53,999 nucleotides of DNA from Sphingomonas sp. 1F27F7B (lineage in GTDB: Bacteria; Pseudomonadota; Alphaproteobacteria; Sphingomonadales; Sphingomonadaceae): NCBI RefSeq assembly GCF_005503355.1, contig NZ_SCMK01000030.1, forward strand, positions 1 to 53,999, in the 5' to 3' direction. Positions within the stretch are counted from its first letter, which is position 1; each line of letters starts with the position of its first letter. This document shows positions 33,786 to 40,651 of this stretch, piece after piece. The position numbers and the translations under genes are program-made. The notes under the pieces were generated by a model. That model was not told the origin of the DNA and did no database searches. It saw only the letters and a program-made list of their open reading frames with translations.

Positions 33786-35333
33786 ATGGCCAACAAGGGA
33801 CTTTTCGCTTCGGCGATCGCAAAGCTGATGCCGGCCGCGGACACGCGGAACCGCGAGGGCGCGCCGGCCTATGCCTATGGGCCCGAGCACAAGCTCGCCC
33901 AGCTGGCGGCAACCGGCACGCTGGCCGATAACTTCTACGGCGCCGGCGAGACGCAGCTGGCCGATGTGCTGGAAGCGGCCCGCGCCTGCGATCCGTATTT
34001 CGTGGCGCAGGCGGCGGTCTATGCCCGCCGGTCGGGCGCGATGAAGGACATGCCGGCCTTGCTGGCGGCCTGGCTGACGGTTGCCGATCCCGACCTCGCG
34101 GTCGCAGTGTTCGACCGGGTGATCGACAATGGCCGCATGCTGCGCAACTTCGTGCAGATCATGCGCTCGGGCCAGGTGGGACGTTCCTCGCTCGGCTCGC
34201 GGCCGAAGCGGCTGGTTCAAGGCTGGCTGGAGCAGGCATCGATGCCGCAGCTGATGGCGGCGACGGGCAAGGATCCGAGCCTGGCGGATATCGTCCGCAT
34301 GGTTCACCCCAAGCCCGCCGATGCGGCGCGGCGCGCCTTTTATGGCTGGCTGATCGGGCGTCCCTATGACGTTGCCGCGCTGCCTGCCGAGATCGTTGCG
34401 TTCGAGGCATGGAAAGCCGATCGGTCGCTGCCGTTGCCGGCGGTCCCGTTCGAGTGGCTCACTGCCTTTCCGCTCACGGCGGAGGATTGGGCGGTGCTTG
34501 CGACGCGGATCGGGTGGCAGGCGCTGCGGATGAACCTCAACACGCTGGCGCGCAACGGCGCGTTCGACGTGAAGGGAGTCACCGAAGCGGTTGCCGGACG
34601 GCTCGCCGATGCGGATGCGATCGCGAAGGTCCGGCCGATGCCCTATCAGCTGATGGTGGCGCTGGGCCAGGCCCGCGAGGGTGTGCCGTGCAAGGTCCGG
34701 GCGGCGCTGGAGGAGGCGCTCGAGCAGTCGCTCGCGCGCGTGCCGAAGGTGCCGGGCAATGTGGTCGTCTGCCCCGACGTGTCGGGGTCGATGTCCTCGC
34801 CGGCCACGGGCTATCGCAAGGGCGCCTTGTCGACGGTGCGCTGCATCGATGTCGCGGCGCTGGTCGCGGCGGCGATGCTGCGGACCAACCGCGACACCCG
34901 CGTCATCCCGTTCGAGCAGGGCGTGGTGAAGCTGAAGCTCGATCCCAGGGCCCGCGTCGCCGTCAATGCGGCGAAGCTGGCGGCGATCGGCGGCGGCGGC
35001 ACCAATGTCTCGGCGCCGCTGGCGGCACTGAACCTGCTGCGCGAGCGGGTCGACCTGGTCGTCATCGTCTCGGACAATGAATCCTGGGTGGACGCCACCC
35101 GGCGAGGCGCGACCGCGACGATGCGCGAGTGGGACGAGCTGAAGCGCCGCAACCCGGCCGCCCGGCTCGTGTGCATCGACATCCAGCCCCATGGCACCAG
35201 CCAGGCGCCGCAGGGCCGGGCGGACATACTCAATGTCGGGGGCTTCTCCGACGCGGTGTTCGATACGATCGCGCGCTTCGTTTCCGGCGAGGCGCGGGAT
35301 TGGGTGAGCATCGTCAAGCAGACGGAGGTCTAA
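33786..35333 (+). CDS. rsr: Rsr, bacterial Ro60 homologue (TROVE + vWA domains)
   Basis: Ring-shaped RNA-binding protein of 515 residues that binds Y RNAs and misfolded or damaged RNAs. The TROVE HEAT-repeat region covers ~15-320, and a von Willebrand A domain follows, with the MIDAS metal site intact: DVSGSMS (331-337), the Thr of GGGGTN and the Asp of VSDNES. ATG 33786 has GAGGAG 7 bases upstream; a TTG at 33771 is less likely. It is the first protein of the sigma-54-controlled RNA-repair unit, preceded by a tRNA-Pro-like sequence and followed by four Y RNA-like ncRNAs and then rtcB, as in rsr-yrl-rtcBA operons of enterobacteria. Confidence 0.95.
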   Translation: MANKGLFASAIAKLMPAADTRNREGAPAYAYGPEHKLAQLAATGTLADNFYGAGETQLADVLEAARACDPYFVAQAAVYARRSGAMKDMPALLAAWLTVADPDLAVAVFDRVIDNGRMLRNFVQIMRSGQVGRSSLGSRPKRLVQGWLEQASMPQLMAATGKDPSLADIVRMVHPKPADAARRAFYGWLIGRPYDVAALPAEIVAFEAWKADRSLPLPAVPFEWLTAFPLTAEDWAVLATRIGWQALRMNLNTLARNGAFDVKGVTEAVAGRLADADAIAKVRPMPYQLMVALGQAREGVPCKVRAALEEALEQSLARVPKVPGNVVVCPDVSGSMSSPATGYRKGALSTVRCIDVAALVAAAMLRTNRDTRVIPFEQGVVKLKLDPRARVAVNAAKLAAIGGGGTNVSAPLAALNLLRERVDLVVIVSDNESWVDATRRGATATMREWDELKRRNPAARLVCIDIQPHGTSQAPQGRADILNVGGFSDAVFDTIARFVSGEARDWVSIVKQTEV

Positions 35334-35340
35334 CGAACAG

Positions 35341-35498
35341 GGTCGTGGCGAATGCTGGTGGGACTACATGTCGACCATAGAAAGGCCCGACGAGTAAAGC
35401 GCTCCGGCCCCGCAAGGCCGCCGGAGAGATGCGGGTTCGAGTCCCGCCGCCGACACGTAGCTTAAGGGCCGCGTCTCGCCGATCTCGTCGCCACGACC
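35341..35498 (+). ncRNA. Y RNA-like ncRNA, copy 1
   Basis: An 11-base outer helix GGTCGTGGCGA/TCGCCACGACC encloses an asymmetric internal loop and an inner helix GGTGGGAC (35357-35364) with GTCTCGCC (35473-35480), then the shared loop TACAT. The cap is tRNA-like: a long hairpin CTCCGGC/GCCGGAG (35402-35426) like the variable arm of a class II (Leu/Ser) tRNA, and a T arm GCGGG-TTCGAGT-CCCGC (35431-35447), then TAGCTTAAGG like a D arm start. The acceptor part is degenerate compared with copies 2-4. Starts 8 bases after rsr. Y RNAs bind Ro60 through such a two-part stem. Confidence 0.8.
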
Positions 35499-35510
35499 CG
35501 ACACGAACGG

Positions 35511-35648
35511 CACGGCGAATGCCGGGAAGGACTACATTGGTAATGCGGGTGTCGCGGGTTCGAATCCCGCCTGCGCCGAAAGGGGCAGTAGCTCAGCCTG
35601 GTTAGAGCACCGGCCCTTCGGGGTGTCCTTCCCATCCTCGTCGCCGTG
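35511..35648 (+). ncRNA. Y RNA-like ncRNA, copy 2
   Basis: Outer helix CACGGCGA/TCGCCGTG, internal loop, inner helix GGGAAGGAC (35524-35532) with GTCCTTCCC (35625-35633), then TACAT. The tRNA-like cap is circularly permuted: it begins TTGGTAA, like the anticodon loop of tRNA-Thr(GGU), then T arm GCGGG-TTCGAAT-CCCGC (35554-35570), acceptor stem closed by a GAAA loop (CTGCGCC/GGGGCAG, one mismatch, 35571-35588), and canonical D arm GCTC-AGCCTGGTTA-GAGC (35591-35608). A CCC-TTCG-GGG hairpin follows. The inner helix differs from the other copies by compensating changes, which supports the fold. Confidence 0.85.
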
Positions 35649-35659
35649 ACCCGTTTCAA

Positions 35660-35785
35660 GCTGGCGAATGCCGGCGGGACTACATGCGGACCTTGGGACG
35701 CCGGTTCGAAGCCGGCCGGGCCATCCGGCCCGTAGCTCAGATGGATAGAGCACAAGGCAGGTCTCGCCACCCACTCGTCGCCGGC
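35660..35785 (+). ncRNA. Y RNA-like ncRNA, copy 3
   Basis: Outer helix GCTGGCGA/TCGCCGGC, inner helix GGCGGGAC (35673-35680) with GTCTCGCC (35761-35768), TACAT loop start. Permuted tRNA module: anticodon-stem 3' strand CCTTG (35691-35695) pairing with CAAGG (35753-35757), T arm GCCGG-TTCGAAG-CCGGC (35700-35716), acceptor CGGGCC/GGCCCG closed by an ATCC loop (35717-35732), and D arm GCTC-AGATGGATA-GAGC (35735-35751). All four helices pair perfectly. The tRNA is thus opened at its anticodon loop, where the Ro-type stem is attached. D arm and acceptor look tRNA-Arg-like. Confidence 0.88.
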
Positions 35786-35797
35786 ACCGGATTCGAA

Positions 35798-35922
35798 GCT
35801 GGCGAATGCCGGCGGGACTACAAGTCAGAGCGCCCGCAGCGATGCGGGAGGTCGGCGGTCCAACTCCGCCTCCGGGCAACCGGATAGCTCAGGGAAATGT
35901 CTCGCCAGACCTTGTCGCCGGC
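35798..35922 (+). ncRNA. Y RNA-like ncRNA, copy 4
   Basis: Outer helix GCTGGCGA/TCGCCGGC, inner helix GGCGGGAC (35811-35818) with GTCTCGCC (35899-35906), loop TACAA. The tRNA module is permuted differently: D-stem strand GAGC (35828-35831) pairs with GCTC (35887-35890) at the far end; between them are an anticodon-like hairpin CCCGC/GCGGG (35833-35848), variable AGGTC, T arm GGCGG-TCCAACT-CCGCC (35854-35870) and acceptor TCCGG/CCGGA closed by a GCAA tetraloop (35871-35884). Here the Ro-type stem enters at the D loop. The anticodon-stem and variable-loop text matches the tRNA-Pro-like sequence in the rsr leader. Ends 25 bases before rtcB. Confidence 0.85.
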
Positions 35923-35946
35923 ACCATGCGTTTGATGGAGGTCGAG

Positions 35947-37173
35947 ATGACCGAGGCTTTGTATGATTTCCAGCACGTCGAGGGCGGCGTGCCGATCAAG
36001 ATGTGGACCCGGGGCGTTCCCGTCGAGGACGGTGCGCGCGCCCAGCTGGCGCGTGCGGCGCAGATGCCGTTCGTGTTCAAGCATGTCGCCGCGATGCCCG
36101 ACGTCCATGTCGGCATCGGCGCAACCGTCGGCTCGGTGATCCCGACCAAGGGCGCAGTGATCCCGGCGGCGGTGGGTGTCGACATCGGCTGCGGCATGAT
36201 GGCGGCGCGCACCTCGCTGGTGGCGAGCGACCTCCCCGACAATCTCGAGGGGATCCGCTCGGCGATCGAGCAGGCGGTGCCGCATGGCCGTTCGGTCGGC
36301 CGCGGCAAGCGCGACCAGGGTTCGTGGGGCGATCCGCCCGCGGCGATCGTCGAGGCCTGGGCGACGCTTGCAGCGCGCTTCGACCGGATTACCGAGAAAT
36401 ATCCGCGGCTCAAGAACAGCAATCACCTGGTGCACCTGGGGACGCTGGGAACGGGCAATCACTTCATCGAACTGTGCCTCGACCAGGACCAGCGCGTGTG
36501 GGTGATGCTCCATTCGGGATCGCGTGGCGTGGGGAATGCGATCGGCAGCTATTTCATCGAGCTGGCAAAGCGGGACATGCGCAAATGGCACATCAACCTG
36601 CCCGACGAGAACCTCGCCTATTTCCCGGAAGGGACCGATCACTTCGACGATTATGTCGAGGCAGTCGGCTGGGCGCAGGACTTCGCGGCGCTGAACCGGC
36701 GGATGATGATGGCCAATGTCATCCGCGCGCTGCGCGGGCAGATCGCCAAGCCGTTCGACGCGGAGATGGAGGCAGTCAACTGCCACCACAACTATGTCCA
36801 GCGCGAGAATCACTTCGGTGAGAATGTGCTGGTCACCCGCAAGGGCGCGGTGCGTGCGGCCAAGGGCGTGCTGGGGATCATCCCCGGATCGATGGGCGCC
36901 AAGTCGTTCATCGTGCGCGGCCTGGGCAACGCGGAGTCGTTCGACAGCTGCAGCCATGGCGCGGGACGCATCATGTCCCGCACCGCGGCCAAGAAGCTGG
37001 TGACGCTCGACGAGCACATCCGCGACACTGCGGGCGTCGCGTGCCGCAAGGACGAAGGCGTGATCGACGAGACGCCGAAGGCGTACAAGCCGATCGAGGC
37101 CGTGATGGCGGCGCAAGCCGACCTGGTCGAGATCGTCCATACGCTGAAGCAGGTGGTGTGCGTGAAGGGCTAA
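35947..37173 (+). CDS. rtcB: RtcB, GTP-dependent RNA ligase (3'-phosphate/5'-OH)
   Basis: Joins RNA ends carrying a 2',3'-cyclic phosphate or 3'-phosphate to 5'-OH ends, in the cytoplasm, with Mn2+ and GTP. It has 408 residues, the same length as E. coli RtcB. Metal ligands are visible: Asp79 and Cys82 in GVDIGCGM, His172 in GTGNHF, His189 in LHSGSRG, His281 in CHHNYV; the guanylylated His is His337 in SCSHGAGR. ATG 35947 has GGAGG 5 bases upstream and was preferred to two nearby upstream ATGs. It follows the four Y RNA-like elements and precedes an unknown gene, a nucleotidyltransferase and rtcA in the same unit. Confidence 0.97.
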   Translation: MTEALYDFQHVEGGVPIKMWTRGVPVEDGARAQLARAAQMPFVFKHVAAMPDVHVGIGATVGSVIPTKGAVIPAAVGVDIGCGMMAARTSLVASDLPDNLEGIRSAIEQAVPHGRSVGRGKRDQGSWGDPPAAIVEAWATLAARFDRITEKYPRLKNSNHLVHLGTLGTGNHFIELCLDQDQRVWVMLHSGSRGVGNAIGSYFIELAKRDMRKWHINLPDENLAYFPEGTDHFDDYVEAVGWAQDFAALNRRMMMANVIRALRGQIAKPFDAEMEAVNCHHNYVQRENHFGENVLVTRKGAVRAAKGVLGIIPGSMGAKSFIVRGLGNAESFDSCSHGAGRIMSRTAAKKLVTLDEHIRDTAGVACRKDEGVIDETPKAYKPIEAVMAAQADLVEIVHTLKQVVCVKG

Positions 37174-37223
37174 AAGCTCTCGTCAGCCCGGCACGCGCAC
37201 CACCAAATCCGAAAGGGCAGGAG

Positions 37224-37697
37224 ATGACTGCGGATGTATCCGCCTGGAAACAGGCGGGGCGGCTTCATGTCTGGCGCTATGCGGAAGCGCGCCGGGGCTG
37301 GCACGGCTGGCAATGGTCGGCCGATCCCGCCGGCGCCCGGTCGCTACGCAACCTGTTCGATCGGATGCTGGGTGGCGAGCCGTGCCATCGCACGCTCCGG
37401 CTCGCCGCACTGACCGACGCCGTCCTTTGCGTGCCCGGTGTCCGCTATGCGGTTGCCGAGCACTGCGCGAAATTGCGCGTCGACTATCGCCCGGGCCGCA
37501 CCGAGTTGCAGCTCGAGCCGGACGGCGATTTGCTGGCATTGACGGTCGGTGACCGGCGTTTGCGCAGGCTGACGGCCGCGCTGGCGCAGGTCGAGGTCGG
37601 CGAAGGAGATTTCGGGATCGCGGCTTCCGATTTGCGGAGGGCGGATCCCTGGATGTTCTGGTGGATGCCGGGCATCGACTATCGTTCTGGGAAATGA
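37224..37697 (+). CDS. Unrecognised 157-residue protein in the RNA-repair operon
   Basis: I do not recognise this protein. It is soluble in appearance, with no signal peptide or membrane segment, and rich in Trp and Arg at the ends (VWRYAEARRGWHGWQW near the start, MFWWMPGIDYRSGK at the end) with two Cys in the middle (GEPCHRTLRL, AEHCAKLRVDYR). GGGCAGGAG gives a good ribosome site before ATG 37224. It lies 50 bases after rtcB and its stop overlaps the next start as ATGA, so it is translationally coupled to the nucleotidyltransferase. This placement argues for a role in RNA recognition or repair, for example as a partner of the nucleotidyltransferase. Confidence 0.75.
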   Translation: MTADVSAWKQAGRLHVWRYAEARRGWHGWQWSADPAGARSLRNLFDRMLGGEPCHRTLRLAALTDAVLCVPGVRYAVAEHCAKLRVDYRPGRTELQLEPDGDLLALTVGDRRLRRLTAALAQVEVGEGDFGIAASDLRRADPWMFWWMPGIDYRSGK

Positions 37698-38491
37698 CTG
37701 TGACGACCAACGCTTCCATCCCCGCGCCGATACGGCAGGAGATCGAGACCCGCCTCGACCGAATCGAGGCGGAGCACGGCGTCCGCCTGTTGCTTGCGAT
37801 CGAGTCCGGCTCGCGGGCCTGGGGCTTTCCCTCGCCCGACAGCGATTACGACGTGCGCTTCCTCTATGTCCGCCCGCGCGACTGGTATCTGTCGCTCGCG
37901 CCCGGCCGCGACGTGATCGAGACGGCGATCGAGGACGAGATCGACCTGAACGGCTGGGACGTGCGCAAGGCGCTCGGCCTGTTGCTCAAGTCGAACGCGG
38001 TGGTGAGCGAGTGGATGCTGTCGCCGATCCGCTACCGGCCCGCCGATCCCTTCCTCGCCCGGCTCGCCGCGCTGGCGGACGACCTGCTGAATCCGCGGGC
38101 GATCGCCTATCACTATGCGCGATCGGGCAAGCTGGCGGCGGAACGGTGGCTCGACGGCGAGGGGGAGGTGCCGGTGAAGAAGTATTTCTATGCCCTGCGC
38201 CCCGCGCTGGCGATTCGCGCGATCCGGCTGAACCCGCACGTGCGCCCGCCGATGAACCTGCGGGCGCTGGTTGCGGCCAGCGACCTGCCGCCAGCCCTGG
38301 CCGGCCAGATCGAAACGCTGGTCGAGGCCAAGGCACGTACCAACGAACGTGCCAGCGGCACGCGGCTGCCCCAGATCGACGCGCTGATCCGCGGCGAGCT
38401 GGCCCGGGCAGGCGAGCTGCCGGCGCGCAAGCTGCGCGATCGCTTCGCCGATCGGGCGAACGAACTCTTTCTGGAATTGGTGAACCCATGA
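37694..38491 (+). CDS. RlaP-type nucleotidyltransferase (RNA-ligase-associated pol-beta family)
   Basis: A 265-residue protein of the DNA polymerase beta nucleotidyltransferase superfamily. The signature lies near the start: GSRAWGFPSPDSDYDVRF, with the Gly-Ser at 39-40 and the metal-binding DxD at Asp51 and Asp53; a helical C-terminal region follows. Proteins of this type (COG3541, RlaP) recur next to RNA ligases and were proposed to add or protect nucleotides at damaged RNA ends. It overlaps its upstream partner and downstream rtcA by ATGA at both ends, so all three are tightly coupled. The biochemical reaction is not established. Confidence 0.85.
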   Translation: MTVTTNASIPAPIRQEIETRLDRIEAEHGVRLLLAIESGSRAWGFPSPDSDYDVRFLYVRPRDWYLSLAPGRDVIETAIEDEIDLNGWDVRKALGLLLKSNAVVSEWMLSPIRYRPADPFLARLAALADDLLNPRAIAYHYARSGKLAAERWLDGEGEVPVKKYFYALRPALAIRAIRLNPHVRPPMNLRALVAASDLPPALAGQIETLVEAKARTNERASGTRLPQIDALIRGELARAGELPARKLRDRFADRANELFLELVNP

Positions 38492-39513
38492 TCATCATCG
38501 ATGGATCGGAGGGCGAAGGCGGCGGGCAGGTGGTGCGCAATTGCTGCGCGCTGTCGCTCGTCACCGGGCAGCCCTTCCGCATCGCCAATGCACGCGGCAA
38601 GCGCGAGAAACCGGGGCTGATGCGCCAGCACGTCACGGCGATCGAGGCGGCGTGCGCGATCGGCGGCGGCGCCTGCGAGGGCGTGGCGGTCGGCGCGTCG
38701 GACTTCACCTTCACGCCCGGCCGTGTCACGCCCGGCGAATATCATTTCGCGGTGGGCACCGCGGGGAGCACCGGGCTGGTCTTCCAGACCCTGCTGATGC
38801 CGCTGCTGCTGGCCGGCGGGCCCTCGCGGCTGGTCCTCGAAGGCGGCACGCACAACATGCTGGCGCCGCCGTTCGATTTCATAGCGAAGGTCTTCGCGCC
38901 GGTGGTGCGGCGCATGGGCGCGCAGATCGAGCTGCGGCTGATCCGCCACGGCTTCTATCCGCGTGGCGGAGGGCGGATCGAGGCGGATATCGTGCCGGGC
39001 ACGCTGACGCCGGTCGACTGCCTCGATCGCGGCGCGCTCCGGTCCGTTTCGGCCACGGCATTGCGCGCGGCGCTGTCGCACGACATCGCCGCGCGCGAGA
39101 TCGCGACTGCGCGCAAGCTGCTGCCGGACTGGCCGGAAGCGGCTTTCGCCGTCCGAGAACTGCCGGACGAGCAGGGGCCCGGCAACGCGTTGCTGCTGGA
39201 GGCAGTGTTCGAGCATGCCACCGAGATCGTCACGGGCTTCGGCAAACTGGGCTTGTCGGCGGAATCGCTCGCCAAGACGGCAGCGCATCGCATGGCCGGG
39301 TTTCTGGCCTCGGATGCGTTCGCGGGGCCGTATCTGGCGGACCAGCTTCTGCTGCCTTTCGCGCTGGCGGGCGGTGGCAGCTTCACAACGGTGAAGCCGA
39401 GCCAGCACGCGCGCACCGCGCGCGACATCATCGAGCGCTTCACGGGCCAGCGCTGGGTGTTCGAGCCGCAATCGAACGGCAGTCACCTGGTCCGGCAGCG
39501 CCGCCTGGCCTGA
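38488..39513 (+). CDS. rtcA: RtcA, RNA 3'-terminal phosphate cyclase
   Basis: Converts RNA 3'-phosphates to 2',3'-cyclic phosphates with ATP, through an adenylated His intermediate. Length 341 residues, as usual. Family motifs: IDGSEGEGGGQVVRN at the N-terminus, THNMLAPPFDF (~121-131), RHGFYPRGGGRI (~153-163) and the active-site His308 in TTVKPSQHART. The start overlaps the nucleotidyltransferase stop as ATGA. It is the last gene of the RNA-repair unit; about 240 bases without a clear gene follow (39514-39751). With RtcB it can channel 3'-phosphate ends toward ligation. Confidence 0.97.
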   Translation: MIIIDGSEGEGGGQVVRNCCALSLVTGQPFRIANARGKREKPGLMRQHVTAIEAACAIGGGACEGVAVGASDFTFTPGRVTPGEYHFAVGTAGSTGLVFQTLLMPLLLAGGPSRLVLEGGTHNMLAPPFDFIAKVFAPVVRRMGAQIELRLIRHGFYPRGGGRIEADIVPGTLTPVDCLDRGALRSVSATALRAALSHDIAAREIATARKLLPDWPEAAFAVRELPDEQGPGNALLLEAVFEHATEIVTGFGKLGLSAESLAKTAAHRMAGFLASDAFAGPYLADQLLLPFALAGGGSFTTVKPSQHARTARDIIERFTGQRWVFEPQSNGSHLVRQRRLA

Positions 39514-39751
39514 ACCCCCGCCCGCAATGTCCGCTTCGTGCGGATGCCGCTTCAAGGCCGTCTTTCCGCCGCTGGCCCAATTTCAGGCCTTGAGCCAGCT
39601 GCGCCGGAGATCGGGCAGGATCTGCTGGCTGCGTCGCCAAGGTCCGGAGCGCGAGGTGAGGCCGCCGCCGGTCGACGATCCGCGTCCGTCCCCGGCGCCA
39701 TCGCGGGTTCGTCGTTGACAGCGGCGCGCCCGCGCTGCTTTCTCCTCCGCG

Positions 39752-40567
39752 ATGAAGCGCATTCTCCTCGCAGTCGTCGCCCTGGCCGCCATCGCGGCCG
39801 GCGTGTGGTTCTTCCTCCTGCGCACGAGCGGGATCCCGGTCTATGCCGTGGCGGTCACCGCGACGCATCCGCACGATCCGACCGCCTTCACCGAAGGGCT
39901 CTTCTTCCACGATGGCGCGCTCTATGAAGGCACCGGCGAGGCGGGCAGTTCCTATGTCCGCAAGGTCGACCCGGCGAGCGGCAAGGTGCTCCAGCAGGCC
40001 GAGCTGCCGCCGCCCTATTTCGGCGAGGGCATCATCGCGTTCGGCGACAAGCTCTATCAGGTCACCTGGCAGGACAAGACCGGCTTCACCTATAATCTCA
40101 AGGATTTCACGCTCGGCGACACCTTCAGCTACACGGGGGAGGGCTGGGGCATGACGCAGAACGGCAAGAACATCATCCTGTCGGACGGGACACCGGTGCT
40201 GCGCTTCCTCGATCCCAAGACGATGCAGCCGGTATCGACGCTGAAGGTGACGGCCAATGGCTGTCCGGTCGAGAAGCTGAACGAGCTCGAATGGATCGAC
40301 GGAGAGATCTGGGCGAACATCTGGCAGACCAATCTGATCGCGCGCATCGATCCGGCGAGCGGCCAGGTGAAGAGCTTCCTCGACGTCAGCGCACTCGGCC
40401 CACGCAACCGCGACGTCGACGACGTGCCCAACGGCATCGCCTATGACGGCGCGACCAAGCGTATCTTCGTCACCGGCAAGCGGTGGCCGCAGCTCTATGA
40501 GGTCAAGCAGGGGGCCGCGACGCATGGGAACGAAGAGGCGACGAAATTGACGAACTGTGCCCGATAA
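39752..40567 (+). CDS. Glutaminyl-peptide cyclotransferase (plant/bacterial type)
   Basis: Converts N-terminal Gln of peptides to pyroglutamate. The 271-residue protein has an N-terminal membrane anchor or signal (MKRILLAVVALAAIAAGVWF) and the five-bladed propeller motifs of the family: DPTAFTEGLFFHDGALYEGT, GWGMTQNGKNIILSDGT, LNELEWIDGEIWANIW and VPNGIAYDGATKRIFVTGKRWP. The last ~17 residues after LYEVKQ do not look like family sequence, so the true end may have shifted. It is probably periplasmic. It stands alone, 238 bases after rtcA and 84 before the kinase gene. Confidence 0.9.
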   Translation: MKRILLAVVALAAIAAGVWFFLLRTSGIPVYAVAVTATHPHDPTAFTEGLFFHDGALYEGTGEAGSSYVRKVDPASGKVLQQAELPPPYFGEGIIAFGDKLYQVTWQDKTGFTYNLKDFTLGDTFSYTGEGWGMTQNGKNIILSDGTPVLRFLDPKTMQPVSTLKVTANGCPVEKLNELEWIDGEIWANIWQTNLIARIDPASGQVKSFLDVSALGPRNRDVDDVPNGIAYDGATKRIFVTGKRWPQLYEVKQGAATHGNEEATKLTNCAR

Positions 40568-40651
40568 GCACGACAAGGCTTTGCGACGAACCAGGACTTG
40601 ACGTCGACAAAACCGGACGCCCGGCCCGCCGCATCGTGATATGAGGCGCGG

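Noticed and set aside
35341..35922. Reading the tRNA-like modules as four ordinary tRNA genes or as tRNA pseudogenes
   Set aside because: None of the four has a linear tRNA order; in copies 2-4 the T arm precedes the D arm around a sealed acceptor stem, and conserved outer helices enclose each module, so they fit Y RNA-like ncRNAs better.
35341..35922. CRISPR array suggested by repeated 20-25-base segments
   Set aside because: Repeats are irregularly spaced, come as complementary pairs and form RNA helices; no cas genes are present.
39514..39751. Minus-strand short frame in the gap between rtcA and the glutaminyl cyclase gene
   Set aside because: The last ~20 residues look slightly protein-like but the rest does not, and there is no start with a ribosome site. 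The gap otherwise shows only a small hairpin TCCGC/GCGGA near 39532.
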